A stretch of DNA of 8,580 bases from Desulfobacterales bacterium (GTDB lineage: Bacteria > Desulfobacterota > Desulfobacteria > Desulfobacterales > DAOWNP01), in NCBI GenBank assembly GCA_030149595.1, contig JASFBI010000050.1, forward strand, positions 1-8,580, in the 5' to 3' direction. Shown here in pieces: positions 1 through 6,422 of this stretch. Position numbers and translations under genes: made by a program. How positions within the stretch are numbered: position 1 is the stretch's first letter; each line of letters begins with the position of its first letter. The notes under the pieces are model-generated. The model was given only the letters and a program-made list of their open reading frames with translations. It was not told where the DNA came from and made no database searches.

Positions 1-716
1 ACAATCCTTTTCCTGAAGAGATGAACCGGATTGTGGCAGGCCATTTATCTGCCATACATTTTGCTCCTACAAAGTCGGCAAGAGAAAATTTGCTGCGGGA
101 AAATATTTCTGAAGATTATATTCATGTAACTGGTAATACAGTAATTGATGCTCTTTTGGAAACAGCCCAAAAGGATTTTGATATTGGCATTGATCTGGAT
201 CCAGCAAAACACTTGGTTTTACTCACTTCCCATCGTCGTGAAAATTTCGGTGCACCCATGCGGGATGCATTTACGGCTATACTAAATCTGGTAGAACGAA
301 ATAATAGAATAGAATTACTTTACCCGGTGCATCCAAATCCCAACATTACCAAGCCTGCTTATGAAATTTTGGGGGGACATTCTCGTATCTATCTGGTGGA
401 GCCACTCGGCTATGCCCAGTTTGTACAAGCCATGAAACATGCGTATTTTATTATTTCCGACTCAGGAGGTGTTCAGGAGGAGGCTCCGGCATTAGGCAAA
501 CCTGTTCTGGTTCTAAGAGAAGAAACTGAACGTCCTGAAGCTGTTGAAGTTGGAGTTGTTCGCCTTGTTGGTACCAATAAAGCTCTCATTATTTCTGAAG
601 CAGAAAAATTATTAACTGATAAAGAATATTATAAGTCAATGGCCCGCGGAGTTTCTCCCTATGGTGATGGTAAGGCTGCAAAACGGATTGTGTCGATTTT
701 GAAAAACTTTGGATAA
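1..716 (+). CDS. wecB: UDP-N-acetylglucosamine 2-epimerase (non-hydrolysing), 5'-truncated by window edge
   Basis: This is the C-terminal part, about 238 residues, of an enzyme usually about 370 long. It interconverts UDP-GlcNAc and UDP-ManNAc in the cytoplasm for capsule, O-antigen or enterobacterial-common-antigen type polysaccharides. The frame is open from base 3 and reads NPFPEEMNR before the first internal Met at base 21, so that Met is not the real start. The first Glu of PEE (bases 15-17) matches catalytic Glu131 of the E. coli enzyme. SHRRENFG follows, with its His at 231-233, the His213 equivalent. Then come YPVHPNP and the UDP-binding signature SDSGGVQEEAPALGKP followed by REETERPE, all intact. 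The upstream partner genes lie outside the window, so the polysaccharide cannot be named. The family assignment is firm. The symbol could equally be mnaA or a capsule-locus name. Confidence 0.95.
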   Translation, partial: NPFPEEMNRIVAGHLSAIHFAPTKSARENLLRENISEDYIHVTGNTVIDALLETAQKDFDIGIDLDPAKHLVLLTSHRRENFGAPMRDAFTAILNLVERNNRIELLYPVHPNPNITKPAYEILGGHSRIYLVEPLGYAQFVQAMKHAYFIISDSGGVQEEAPALGKPVLVLREETERPEAVEVGVVRLVGTNKALIISEAEKLLTDKEYYKSMARGVSPYGDGKAAKRIVSILKNFG

Positions 717-730
717 GAATTTAAAAAAAT

Positions 731-760
731 ACATACAATACTTTCATTATGGTATGTTTT
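731..760 (+). terminator. Weak intrinsic terminator candidate after wecB
   Basis: ACATAC-A-ATA pairs with TAT-G-GTATGT around a 7-base loop, giving 9 pairs and one A/G mismatch. A short T-run (757-760) follows, 14 bases after the wecB stop. The stem is AT-rich, so termination may be inefficient. The next gene has its own promoter, which fits the end of a unit here. Confidence 0.4.
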
Positions 761-831
761 AACTTACAGGTAGAGTAATAACACATTTGGTATCAACTGA
801 TTTATAAAAAAATATATGATATAAGTTTATA

Positions 832-848
832 TTGGCATGTTTTTCGCT
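832..848 (+). promoter_or_regulatory. Sigma-54 (-24/-12) promoter for the FN3/PKD protein gene
   Basis: The sequence TTGGCATG-TTTT-TCGCT matches the RpoN consensus TTGGCACG-N4-TTGCW at nearly every conserved position. The invariant GG (834-835) and GC (846-847) are separated by exactly ten bases. The GC end places transcription start near base 859, giving a 5' leader of about 32 bases with the ribosome binding site. Sigma-54 promoters need an AAA+ enhancer-binding activator, but no activator gene or clear upstream binding dyad is visible here. The match is by eye, not by a scored matrix. Confidence 0.7.
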
Positions 849-879
849 GTCACAAACTTATGTTAAATATTTTAAATCA

Positions 880-885
880 GGGGGA
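880..885 (+). promoter_or_regulatory. Shine-Dalgarno site of the FN3/PKD protein gene
   Basis: GGGGGA lies five bases before the ATG at 891. It is purine-rich and well placed, and it fixes the start codon so that the protein begins directly with a signal peptide. Confidence 0.75.
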
Positions 886-890
886 ACTCA

Positions 891-2411
891 ATGAACGATA
901 AAAAAACATACTTTCTATTATCAGCAATTTTTATTTTGTTATTTTCTTCAATAGCATTTGGTGCAGAAGCTCATTTTAGCTGGCAGGCAAACCCTTCATC
1001 AGAAGATATTCTCGGATATAGAATATACTATGGTACAACCCAGGGTGCTTACCCAAATCAGGTTGAATGCGGCAATGTTACAGATTATACAGTAACTGGT
1101 TTGGTTGAAAATGTTACTTATTATTTAGTAGTAAGAGCATATAATCAATATGGGGAAAGTCCAGATTCCAATGAAGAAATATGTATTATAACTTCTTCTG
1201 TTGGAAGTATTATAACAAAAACTTTTGGTGAAACATCTGATGCTGATTATAAAGGAGTTATTCAGGATACATTTATTAATATAAATACTGACGTAGGTAT
1301 TGCAAGCCAGACACTTAATATTTATACATGGGATGTAAATCAGCCCGCAAATGCAATTATAATGAAATTGGCTCTTTCAGCTATTCCTGCAAACGCTTTA
1401 ATTGAGAGTGCAACCCTGCATTTATATATGAGTGCTTTTGGTGGTGATGACCAATATGACATATCCGTGCACAATATCATAAATCATAATCCTGATTTAA
1501 GCCAATGCACTGGTTATACATATGATGGAACAAATCCTTGGACAACAAGTAGTTTGTGTTATAATAATATTCCCCTTGCACAAGCAGATATAGATACTTT
1601 TGAAGATAAAAATCCGGTTAATACAACTATAGGGTACAAAACCTGGAATGTCACTGATATGGTGCGCAGCTGGGTTGATGCTCCAGATACAAATTACGGA
1701 CTTCTTGTTAATTCTGATTCATCAGCAAGTAGTGACAGTTACCGTACATTTGCGTCCAGTGAAGCAGCAAATGCAGATCAGCGGCCAAAGCTTACTGTAA
1801 CATATACTATAGATACCAGCATAGACACTACTCCTCCAGCTAATGTTACATCCTGCATGGCTGTTGCCGGAGATGCTCAAAATACCCTGCGCTGGATAAA
1901 TCCAACAGATGCAGATTTTGCAGGTATAACAATTAGATATAAAACAGATGCATATCCAACTGGTCCTACTGACGGATTAGAGTTGTATGAAGGAGTTGGT
2001 ACTACTTTTGTACACAGCAGTCTATTAAATAATACAACATATTATTATACAGCTTTTACCCATGATGCTGCACCAAATTATAGTAATGGGGTGCATGCAA
2101 GTGCAACTCCTGTCTCAGCTCTTGGTCCGGTTTCTATTACTCCTGCTGCATTATCTCCTGCAGGTGGAATAAATGGTGCTATAACTTTTAGTATAGGTGG
2201 GCTTGATACTGTAAATAACAGAACTTACAGTTGGAACTTTGGAGACGGAGGTACTTCAACAGAGCTAAATCCTACTCATCAGTATACTTTAAATAGAGAA
2301 GGGGCAAACTATACTGTAATACTTGTTGTTACAGAGAGCAATGGTACAACAAGGCAGGCAACAACGAGCATAGAGCTTCTTGCATCTCCAGGAGGTTTGA
2401 ATATTAACTAA
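891..2411 (+). CDS. Exported multidomain protein: FN3 - DNRLRE - FN3 - PKD
   Basis: A 506-residue protein beginning with a classic Sec signal peptide: MNDKK, a hydrophobic stretch at about residues 7-23, and likely cleavage after AFG or AEA. Mature domains in order are as follows. An FN3 repeat at about 25-102 has the GYRIYYGTTQGAYP, TVTGL and TYYLVVRAYNQYGESP signatures. A DNRLRE/CBM96-like beta-sandwich at about 121-306 contains IQDTFI, IESATLHLYM, WNVTDMVRSWVDAPDTNYGLLVNS and RPKLTVTY. A second FN3-like repeat lies at about 313-408, and a PKD domain at about 412-496 carries WNFGDGGTSTELNPTHQYT. No C-terminal anchor, sorting signal or enzyme domain is seen, so it is probably secreted or loosely surface-associated and may bind polysaccharide or act in adhesion (inference). 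It stands alone between its own sigma-54 promoter and a strong terminator. The domain calls are secure; the biological role is unknown. Confidence 0.88.
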   Translation: MNDKKTYFLLSAIFILLFSSIAFGAEAHFSWQANPSSEDILGYRIYYGTTQGAYPNQVECGNVTDYTVTGLVENVTYYLVVRAYNQYGESPDSNEEICIITSSVGSIITKTFGETSDADYKGVIQDTFININTDVGIASQTLNIYTWDVNQPANAIIMKLALSAIPANALIESATLHLYMSAFGGDDQYDISVHNIINHNPDLSQCTGYTYDGTNPWTTSSLCYNNIPLAQADIDTFEDKNPVNTTIGYKTWNVTDMVRSWVDAPDTNYGLLVNSDSSASSDSYRTFASSEAANADQRPKLTVTYTIDTSIDTTPPANVTSCMAVAGDAQNTLRWINPTDADFAGITIRYKTDAYPTGPTDGLELYEGVGTTFVHSSLLNNTTYYYTAFTHDAAPNYSNGVHASATPVSALGPVSITPAALSPAGGINGAITFSIGGLDTVNNRTYSWNFGDGGTSTELNPTHQYTLNREGANYTVILVVTESNGTTRQATTSIELLASPGGLNIN

Positions 2412-2441
2412 CATAGAATAAGAGATTATAAATTTTTATTT

Positions 2442-2474
2442 ACCCGAAAGTGTTTTATCACTTTCGGGTTTTTT
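2442..2474 (+). terminator. Strong intrinsic terminator of the FN3/PKD protein gene
   Basis: CCCGAAAGTG (2443-2452) and its perfect complement CACTTTCGGG (2459-2468) flank a TTTTAT loop. A T-run (2469-2474) follows, extended by more T's after one G. It lies about 30 bases after the stop codon and is the clearest terminator in the window. Confidence 0.92.
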
Positions 2475-2815
2475 GTTTTTAGACAAGGAATTTCAAGATA
2501 TTTTAAAGTGTAGGATAAATACTTTTTTGTGCAGGGTATTGTATACATAATGGTTAAATAAAAGTCCTGAAATTTACGAAAGCTGTGGTGCAGATTAAAT
2601 AATAATTTGTTTTATTGCCTGCATCTCTAAATATATGTCTATTTTCCTGTGTTTTGGTAAAATAAAAATAGTGTCTTGATAAAGAGGAATTTAATATTAT
2701 ATTTTTCACCTACAAATAAGAGTATAATCTGCTTTCTTGTTAGAATACTCTCACTTTTCTTTAAAATTACTTCATGTAGAATTAATCTATTATAATTAAA
2801 TTAAATACAAAAAAT
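2475..2815. other. AT-rich intergenic stretch without a supported gene
   Basis: No open frame with a plausible start, ribosome site or recognisable product is visible in either direction, and there is no tRNA-like or tandem repeat structure. The only structure I can point to is a hairpin at 2719-2751. There AGAGTAT pairs with ATACTCT, and the inner TCT pairs with AGA across a two-base bulge. A T-rich stretch follows it on the + strand. Its role is unknown. Confidence 0.5.
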
Positions 2816-2845
2816 TTGACAATGATATCTGATATATATTATGAA
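2816..2845 (+). promoter_or_regulatory. Putative sigma-70 promoter for the DUF5658-like gene
   Basis: A perfect -35 hexamer TTGACA (2816-2821) is followed by two possible -10 boxes: TATGAA (2840-2845, 18-base spacer) or TATTAT (2837-2842, 15-base spacer). Neither -10 is ideal. Transcription from here would give a leader of roughly 100 bases before the ATG at 2955, containing the hairpin at 2900-2921. In DNA this AT-rich, chance matches are common. Confidence 0.45.
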
Positions 2846-2899
2846 CAATTGAAATTGTAGTTATTTTTTGTTTTTTGATTTGCAAAAAAAAGCAAGAAT

Positions 2900-2921
2900 A
2901 ATTCCTTACAAGGAATTTTTT
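2900..2921 (+). terminator. Leader hairpin with T-run (possible attenuator)
   Basis: AATTCCTT and AAGGAATT form a near-perfect palindrome separated by AC, so the stem is effectively 7 pairs around a TACA loop. The stem runs directly into six T's (2916-2921). It sits between the putative promoter at 2816 and the gene at 2955, so it could attenuate transcription or end an unrecognised short transcript. The stem is mostly A/T, and function is uncertain. Confidence 0.35.
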
Positions 2922-2954
2922 GTTCATAAGTTTATTTTAGGTTAACTGTTTATA

Positions 2955-3428
2955 ATGGATGTTAAAGAACTTTGTTTTTTTGAAAAAAGAAGTGGTGTTG
3001 ATCGTAGAAACATGAATGGTTTTTGGATTAATAAAATCCGATTTTATAGAAAACGTTCACATGTAAGACGCAAAGAAGACAGATTAAAATCCTATGATAT
3101 AGATAAACATAGTTTTAAAACTGTCTTGTCTATATTTTTAGTTATACTGCTCAGTATAACAGATGCAATTCTGACTTTGATTCTTTTGGGTGCAGGAGCA
3201 AGCGAGATTAATCCTGTAATGGCATATTTTTTAAATCAGGGTGGGCCTGTTGCTTTTTTTGTAGCAAAATATATACTTACATGTTCTGCAATTTTATTAG
3301 TAATGATGCATGCCAATAAATTTATTTTCAGTACTAAGTTACGGGCAAAATATTTAATAAGAGTTTTTGCTGTTCCTTTTTTTCTGGTAATTAATTGGGA
3401 GTTATACCTTATTTTTTTTATTAGTTAG
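2955..3428 (+). CDS. DUF5658-like small integral membrane protein with 'SGxDRR' N-terminus
   Basis: A 157-residue protein. The first 50 or so residues are cytoplasmic and strongly basic, with KRSGVDRRN (about 11-19) and RRKEDR (38-43). These resemble the 'RRSGxDRR' motif at the N-terminus of many deltaproteobacterial membrane and signalling proteins. Three hydrophobic helices follow at about 55-78, 97-118 and 133-156. The motif TDAILTLILLGAGASEINPVM (Asp70, Glu84-Asn86-Pro87), together with a Lys in helix 2 (FFVAKY), is the DUF5658 hallmark. No function is known for this family, so none is assigned. The ATG at 2955 is preceded only by a weak TAGG at 2938-2941, so translation may be poor. The alternative Met at residue 20 would cut the basic motif. 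The gene is monocistronic and converges on the cobA/hemD operon. Confidence 0.75.
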   Translation: MDVKELCFFEKRSGVDRRNMNGFWINKIRFYRKRSHVRRKEDRLKSYDIDKHSFKTVLSIFLVILLSITDAILTLILLGAGASEINPVMAYFLNQGGPVAFFVAKYILTCSAILLVMMHANKFIFSTKLRAKYLIRVFAVPFFLVINWELYLIFFIS

Positions 3429-3458
3429 TGCCTGAAGGAACTCTATTTATATCAGAAG

Positions 3459-3508
3459 AAAAAAACTAAATATTTCCGCTTTTGCAGAAATATTTAGTAA
3501 AGTTTTTT
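3459..3508 (-). terminator. Intrinsic terminator of the fmdB-hemC-cobA/hemD operon, possibly bidirectional
   Basis: CTAAATATTTC (3466-3476) and GAAATATTTAG (3487-3497) form a perfect 11-pair stem, and the loop has an inner GC-TTTT-GC mini-stem. Read on the - strand it is followed by seven T's (A's at 3459-3465) and lies just past the cobA/hemD stop. Read on the + strand it is followed by TAAAG and then six T's (3503-3508), so it may also end the DUF5658-like transcript. It sits exactly between the convergent stops. Confidence 0.85.
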
Positions 3509-5042
3509 ACTTTTGATAATATTTTAATATTGCATCGCATAATCCTTGTATAGTAAATGTTTCTGCACTAATTTTTATATCAAATCCTTCTTTTTTTGCA
3601 GTTTCTGTAGTTATTGGACCAATGCTTGCCATGGTAATTTTTTTCAGAAGATTATTATTTAAATTCTCAGGACCAAGCATATTTTTAAAGTTTGTTACAG
3701 TTGATGAACTCGTAAAAGTAATCATATCTATTTTATCTAAAGATGATAACTCAGTAATAAGTTTTTCTTTTTGTGAGTCTGGTATTACTGTATTGTAAAC
3801 AGTAATTTCATCCACATGTGCTCCCATTTTTGCAAGTTCTACAGGTAGTATGGGTCTTGCAATACCTGCTCTTGGGAGAAGAATTTTTGCACCTTTAATC
3901 TCTATATCAGAAAAAGCATCAATAACAGATTCAGCTCTATAATGTTTTGGAACAATATCACTTGTTAGTCCAAATTCAAGTAGTTTTTCTGCTGTTGCAG
4001 GTCCTATTGAAGCTGTCTTTAAATTATTTAATGCCCTTACATCATGACCTGATTCAAAAAGTCTTTTGAAAAAAAAGACAACTCCATTTACACTGGTAAA
4101 AACAATCCATTTGTATGAAGAAAGAGATGCTATGGCCATGTCAATTTTCGTATAATCATCAGGAGGTACTATTTCAATGGTTGGAAATGACAGGCATTGT
4201 GCCCCTAAACGAGTAAGGTTGTCAACAAGCTGGCTTGCCTGATGTCTTGCTCTTGTAACAATTATCCTTTTCCCCATTAATGGTCTTTTTTCAAACCATT
4301 TCATGGATTTGCGTAAATTAACCACTTCACCTGCAACTATTATGCATGGAGCTTTAAGCCCTGCTTCTTTAACCTTTTGAACAATATTTAAAAGAGTTCC
4401 TGTTACTGTTTGTTGTTGAGGTTTTGTTCCCCATCTTACTAAAGCTATTGGTGTATTTTCCGGTTTACCGTGGTCTATGAGGTTTTTTACAATACTCTGA
4501 AGATTTTTTACCCCCATAAGAAAAACTATTGTGCCTATTCCCTTTGCCAGAGAATCCCAGTTGATATCGGACTCTTTTTTTTCAGGATTTTCATGACCTG
4601 TAACAAAGGCAAGTGTTGATGTAAAATCTCTATGGGTTAGCGGAATACCTGCATAAGCAGGTGCTGCTATAGCTGATGTTACCCCTGGAACTATTTCGCA
4701 AGAAATTTTATTTTCAATAAGTACTAAAGCTTCTTCACCGCCTCTTCCAAAAATAAAAGGGTCTCCGCCTTTTAATCTTGCTATTATTTTGCCTTCAAGA
4801 GCTTTGTCAACAAGAAGCTGATTTATTTTATCCTGGGTTAAGGTATGATCTGAACCCTTTTTACCTACATAAATAATTTCAGTATTCTCTTTAGCATATT
4901 CAAGTAAAATTGAATCTGCCAAGTAATCATAAACAATTACATCCGCAGACTGGATACATTTCTTTCCTTTAATGGTTATTAAATCAGGATCTCCGGGACC
5001 TGCTCCTATTAAATATACTTTACCTTTTTTGTAAGCTTTCAT
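3507..5042 (-). CDS. cobA/hemD: Fused uroporphyrinogen-III C-methyltransferase / uroporphyrinogen-III synthase
   Basis: A 511-residue bifunctional cytoplasmic enzyme. The N-terminal SUMT domain (about 7-250) uses S-adenosylmethionine to methylate uroporphyrinogen III at C2 and C7, giving precorrin-2. It carries GAGPGDPDL (13-21), RLKGGDPFIFGRGGEEA (89-105), VPGVTSAIAAPAYAGIPLTHR (118-138) and TGH (148-150). The C-terminal HemD domain (about 256-508) closes hydroxymethylbilane to uroporphyrinogen III and shows LLPRAGIARPILP (388-400), FTSSSTV (443-449), SIGP (473-476) and TIQGLCDAI (497-505). Such fusions are usual in Desulfobacterota and Firmicutes. The gene starts 5 bases after the hemC stop. 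No clear Shine-Dalgarno precedes it (the upstream - strand is A/T only apart from one GTC), so translation probably depends on coupling from hemC. Making uroporphyrinogen III and methylating it in one protein favours the siroheme/cobalamin branch. Confidence 0.96.
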   Translation of the reverse strand: MKAYKKGKVYLIGAGPGDPDLITIKGKKCIQSADVIVYDYLADSILLEYAKENTEIIYVGKKGSDHTLTQDKINQLLVDKALEGKIIARLKGGDPFIFGRGGEEALVLIENKISCEIVPGVTSAIAAPAYAGIPLTHRDFTSTLAFVTGHENPEKKESDINWDSLAKGIGTIVFLMGVKNLQSIVKNLIDHGKPENTPIALVRWGTKPQQQTVTGTLLNIVQKVKEAGLKAPCIIVAGEVVNLRKSMKWFEKRPLMGKRIIVTRARHQASQLVDNLTRLGAQCLSFPTIEIVPPDDYTKIDMAIASLSSYKWIVFTSVNGVVFFFKRLFESGHDVRALNNLKTASIGPATAEKLLEFGLTSDIVPKHYRAESVIDAFSDIEIKGAKILLPRAGIARPILPVELAKMGAHVDEITVYNTVIPDSQKEKLITELSSLDKIDMITFTSSSTVTNFKNMLGPENLNNNLLKKITMASIGPITTETAKKEGFDIKISAETFTIQGLCDAILKYYQK

Positions 5043-5047
5043 TTTAT

Positions 5048-5974
5048 TTATAAAGACAATGATTCTAAAATCTTGCCTGCTCCTTTATTAATAAGATTTT
5101 CGGCGAGTTTTATGCCGATTTTTTCAGGGTCGGTAATTTTCCCGGTTATAGTTTCTTTTAAAATTTCTGATCCGTTAATTGCTGCTACTAATCCACAAAG
5201 ACTAAACAGGTTATTATCAATTATTGAACCAAATGCTGCAATAGGAACCTGACAACCACCTTCAAGTTTATTTAAAAATGCCCTTTCTCCCATTACAACA
5301 GTTCTTGTGTCTTTGTCCTCTAATTTACAAACAATAGAATTTATAAAGTTATCGTTTTCTCTTATTTCAATGCATAATGCACCTTGTCCTACTGCAGGCA
5401 GCATGGTTGTAACAGGCAAAGTTTCTGTTATTTTTTCCTTAAAGCCAAGACGTATTACCCCGGCTGCTGCAAGAACAATAGCATCAAGGTTTTCTGTTTC
5501 TAATTTTTTTATTCTGGTACCGAGATTTCCCCTTAAAGGAATAATTTCTATATCAGGTCTCAGGTTTTTCAATTGAGCAGCACGTCTTAAGCTGCTTGTT
5601 CCTATTTTTGCTTCATTTTTTAAATTTAAAAAAGTTGTTTTGTTTTTTGATATTAAAATATCATTGGGAACCTCACGCAAAGGCACAGCTCCTATACACA
5701 AACCCACGGGAAGTTTTGCCGGCATATCTTTCATACTATGCACTGCTATATCTATCCTGTTTTGCAGAAGAGCTTCTTCAATTTCTTTTACAAAAAGACC
5801 TTTTCCACCTATTTTAGCAAGGGGGGTATCTAAAATTTTATCCCCTTTTGTTTTTATTATTAAAAGATTAACTGATAATTCAGGATTCTTTTTTAAAATT
5901 TCTGCTTTTACCCAGTTAGCCTGCCATAAAGCAAGGTTGCTTCCCCTTGTTCCTATAATAATTTTTTTTTTCAT
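5048..5974 (-). CDS. hemC: Hydroxymethylbilane synthase (porphobilinogen deaminase)
   Basis: A 308-residue, full-length enzyme that polymerises four porphobilinogens into hydroxymethylbilane, the substrate of the HemD domain encoded next. Recognisable motifs are IGTRGSNLALWQA (7-19), KGLFVKEIEEALL (58-70), AVHSMKDMP (77-85, with catalytic Asp83), GTSSLRR (125-131), RGNLGTR (148-154) and PAVGQGAL (193-200). Cys241 in LEGGCQVPI carries the dipyrromethane cofactor, matching E. coli Cys242. Nothing essential is missing. The ATG shares its A with the TGA stop of fmdB (TGATG). It therefore needs no separate promoter and is likely translated by reinitiation after fmdB. Its stop precedes cobA/hemD by 5 bases. 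Confidence 0.97.
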   Translation of the reverse strand: MKKKIIIGTRGSNLALWQANWVKAEILKKNPELSVNLLIIKTKGDKILDTPLAKIGGKGLFVKEIEEALLQNRIDIAVHSMKDMPAKLPVGLCIGAVPLREVPNDILISKNKTTFLNLKNEAKIGTSSLRRAAQLKNLRPDIEIIPLRGNLGTRIKKLETENLDAIVLAAAGVIRLGFKEKITETLPVTTMLPAVGQGALCIEIRENDNFINSIVCKLEDKDTRTVVMGERAFLNKLEGGCQVPIAAFGSIIDNNLFSLCGLVAAINGSEILKETITGKITDPEKIGIKLAENLINKGAGKILESLSL

Positions 5975-6207
5975 CAGCTACCGCAACTTGAACAATTTGT
6001 AGATGAACACCCACTGCAGGAAGATGCTCCGGCAGATGATGATATTGTTTCTCCTGAGCTTCCTTTTGATGTAAAGCCACAGGTAGACATTTGTTTATTA
6101 ACACTAATACTACTACATGCTGGGCATTTGTCAGGGCAGCTATCTCCCATAACCAAATATTCAAATTTATGCTTGCAGTCAGTACATTGATACTCATAAA
6201 TAGGCAT
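5974..6207 (-). CDS. FmdB-family zinc-ribbon protein with Cys-rich tail
   Basis: A 77-residue protein beginning MPIYEYQCTDCKHKFEYL, the hallmark of the FmdB/CxxC_CxxC_SSSS family. The zinc knuckles are Cys8-x2-Cys11 and Cys28-x2-Cys31 (KCPAC), with an extra Cys at 24. Residues 46-62 are Ser/Gly-rich. The C-terminus adds CSGCSSTNCSSC (Cys64, 67, 72, 75), which could bind a second metal. FmdB was named as a possible regulator of formamidase or formate dehydrogenase genes, but function is unproven for most members, so no specific role is claimed. It is the first gene of the hemC-cobA/hemD operon and overlaps hemC by one base. That position suggests co-regulation with tetrapyrrole synthesis. A competing 93-residue frame on the same strand lacks family features and is its shadow. 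Confidence 0.9.
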   Translation of the reverse strand: MPIYEYQCTDCKHKFEYLVMGDSCPDKCPACSSISVNKQMSTCGFTSKGSSGETISSSAGASSCSGCSSTNCSSCGS

Positions 6208-6215
6208 TTAATGTA

Positions 6216-6221
6216 TTCTCC
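6216..6221 (-). promoter_or_regulatory. Shine-Dalgarno site of the fmdB-type gene
   Basis: On the - strand GGAGAA lies eight bases before the ATG. This is the only strong ribosome site in the three-gene operon and supports fmdB as the translational entry point, with hemC and cobA/hemD coupled to it. Confidence 0.75.
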
Positions 6222-6265
6222 AAAAACTTATAAATTTTTTATTTTAAAAATATAAAACATTTTAT

Positions 6266-6297
6266 ATAACATACATGGCAGAATTATCTGCCACAAC
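6266..6297 (-). promoter_or_regulatory. Putative promoter and operator of the fmdB-hemC-cobA/hemD operon
   Basis: On the - strand TTGTGG is followed after 17 bases by TATGTT, a modest sigma-70-like match about 60 bases before the fmdB ATG. A perfect dyad, TGGCAGA-ATTA-TCTGCCA (6276-6293 on the + strand), fills the spacer and touches the -35 box. That is where a repressor or a MerR-type activator would bind. The dyad is certain. The promoter assignment and the identity of any regulator are inference. Confidence 0.4.
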
Positions 6298-6303
6298 GAA
6301 AAT

Positions 6304-6342
6304 TGAAACTCTCATGATTACGATCTGTTGGACAGAGTTTCA
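6304..6342. repeat. Interrupted inverted repeat TGAAACTCT / AGAGTTTCA
   Basis: Nine-base perfect arms (6304-6312 and 6334-6342) are separated by 21 bases. On the - strand the left end also holds a smaller competing stem, TCTGT-CCA-ACAGA. It lies upstream of the fmdB promoter region and downstream of the ATPase gene. It could be a regulator site, a structured 3' untranslated region or a remnant repeat unit. There is no second copy in the window. Confidence 0.45.
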
Positions 6343-6422
6343 TATAAACTACTATATTATTATAAATCAATAATAAAAATATAGGCAAGTGTTTACAGGG
6401 TACTTGATCTGTTTTTTTTTGC

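Noticed and set aside
2475..2815. Cyclic di-GMP (GEMM) or other riboswitch in the intergenic region
   Set aside because: Short GGTGCAG-like stretches are present, but the conserved GEMM core and paired stems are not.
5307..6002. Several + strand open frames across hemC
   Set aside because: They are antisense to a clear, full-length hydroxymethylbilane synthase gene and show no family features or ribosome sites.
5916..6197. 93-residue - strand frame overlapping the FmdB-type gene
   Set aside because: It is out of frame with the recognisable FmdB zinc ribbon, has a low-complexity composition with no domain, and runs into hemC.
6278..6292. Possible sigma-54 promoter on the - strand (TGGCAG...TGCC) before fmdB
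   Set aside because: The GG and GC elements are 11 bases apart instead of the strictly required 10, and the match is fully explained by the perfect dyad.
6304..6342. CRISPR repeat (arms contain GAAAC/GTTTC)
   Set aside because: There is only one unit, with no second copy or spacer periodicity and no cas gene nearby.
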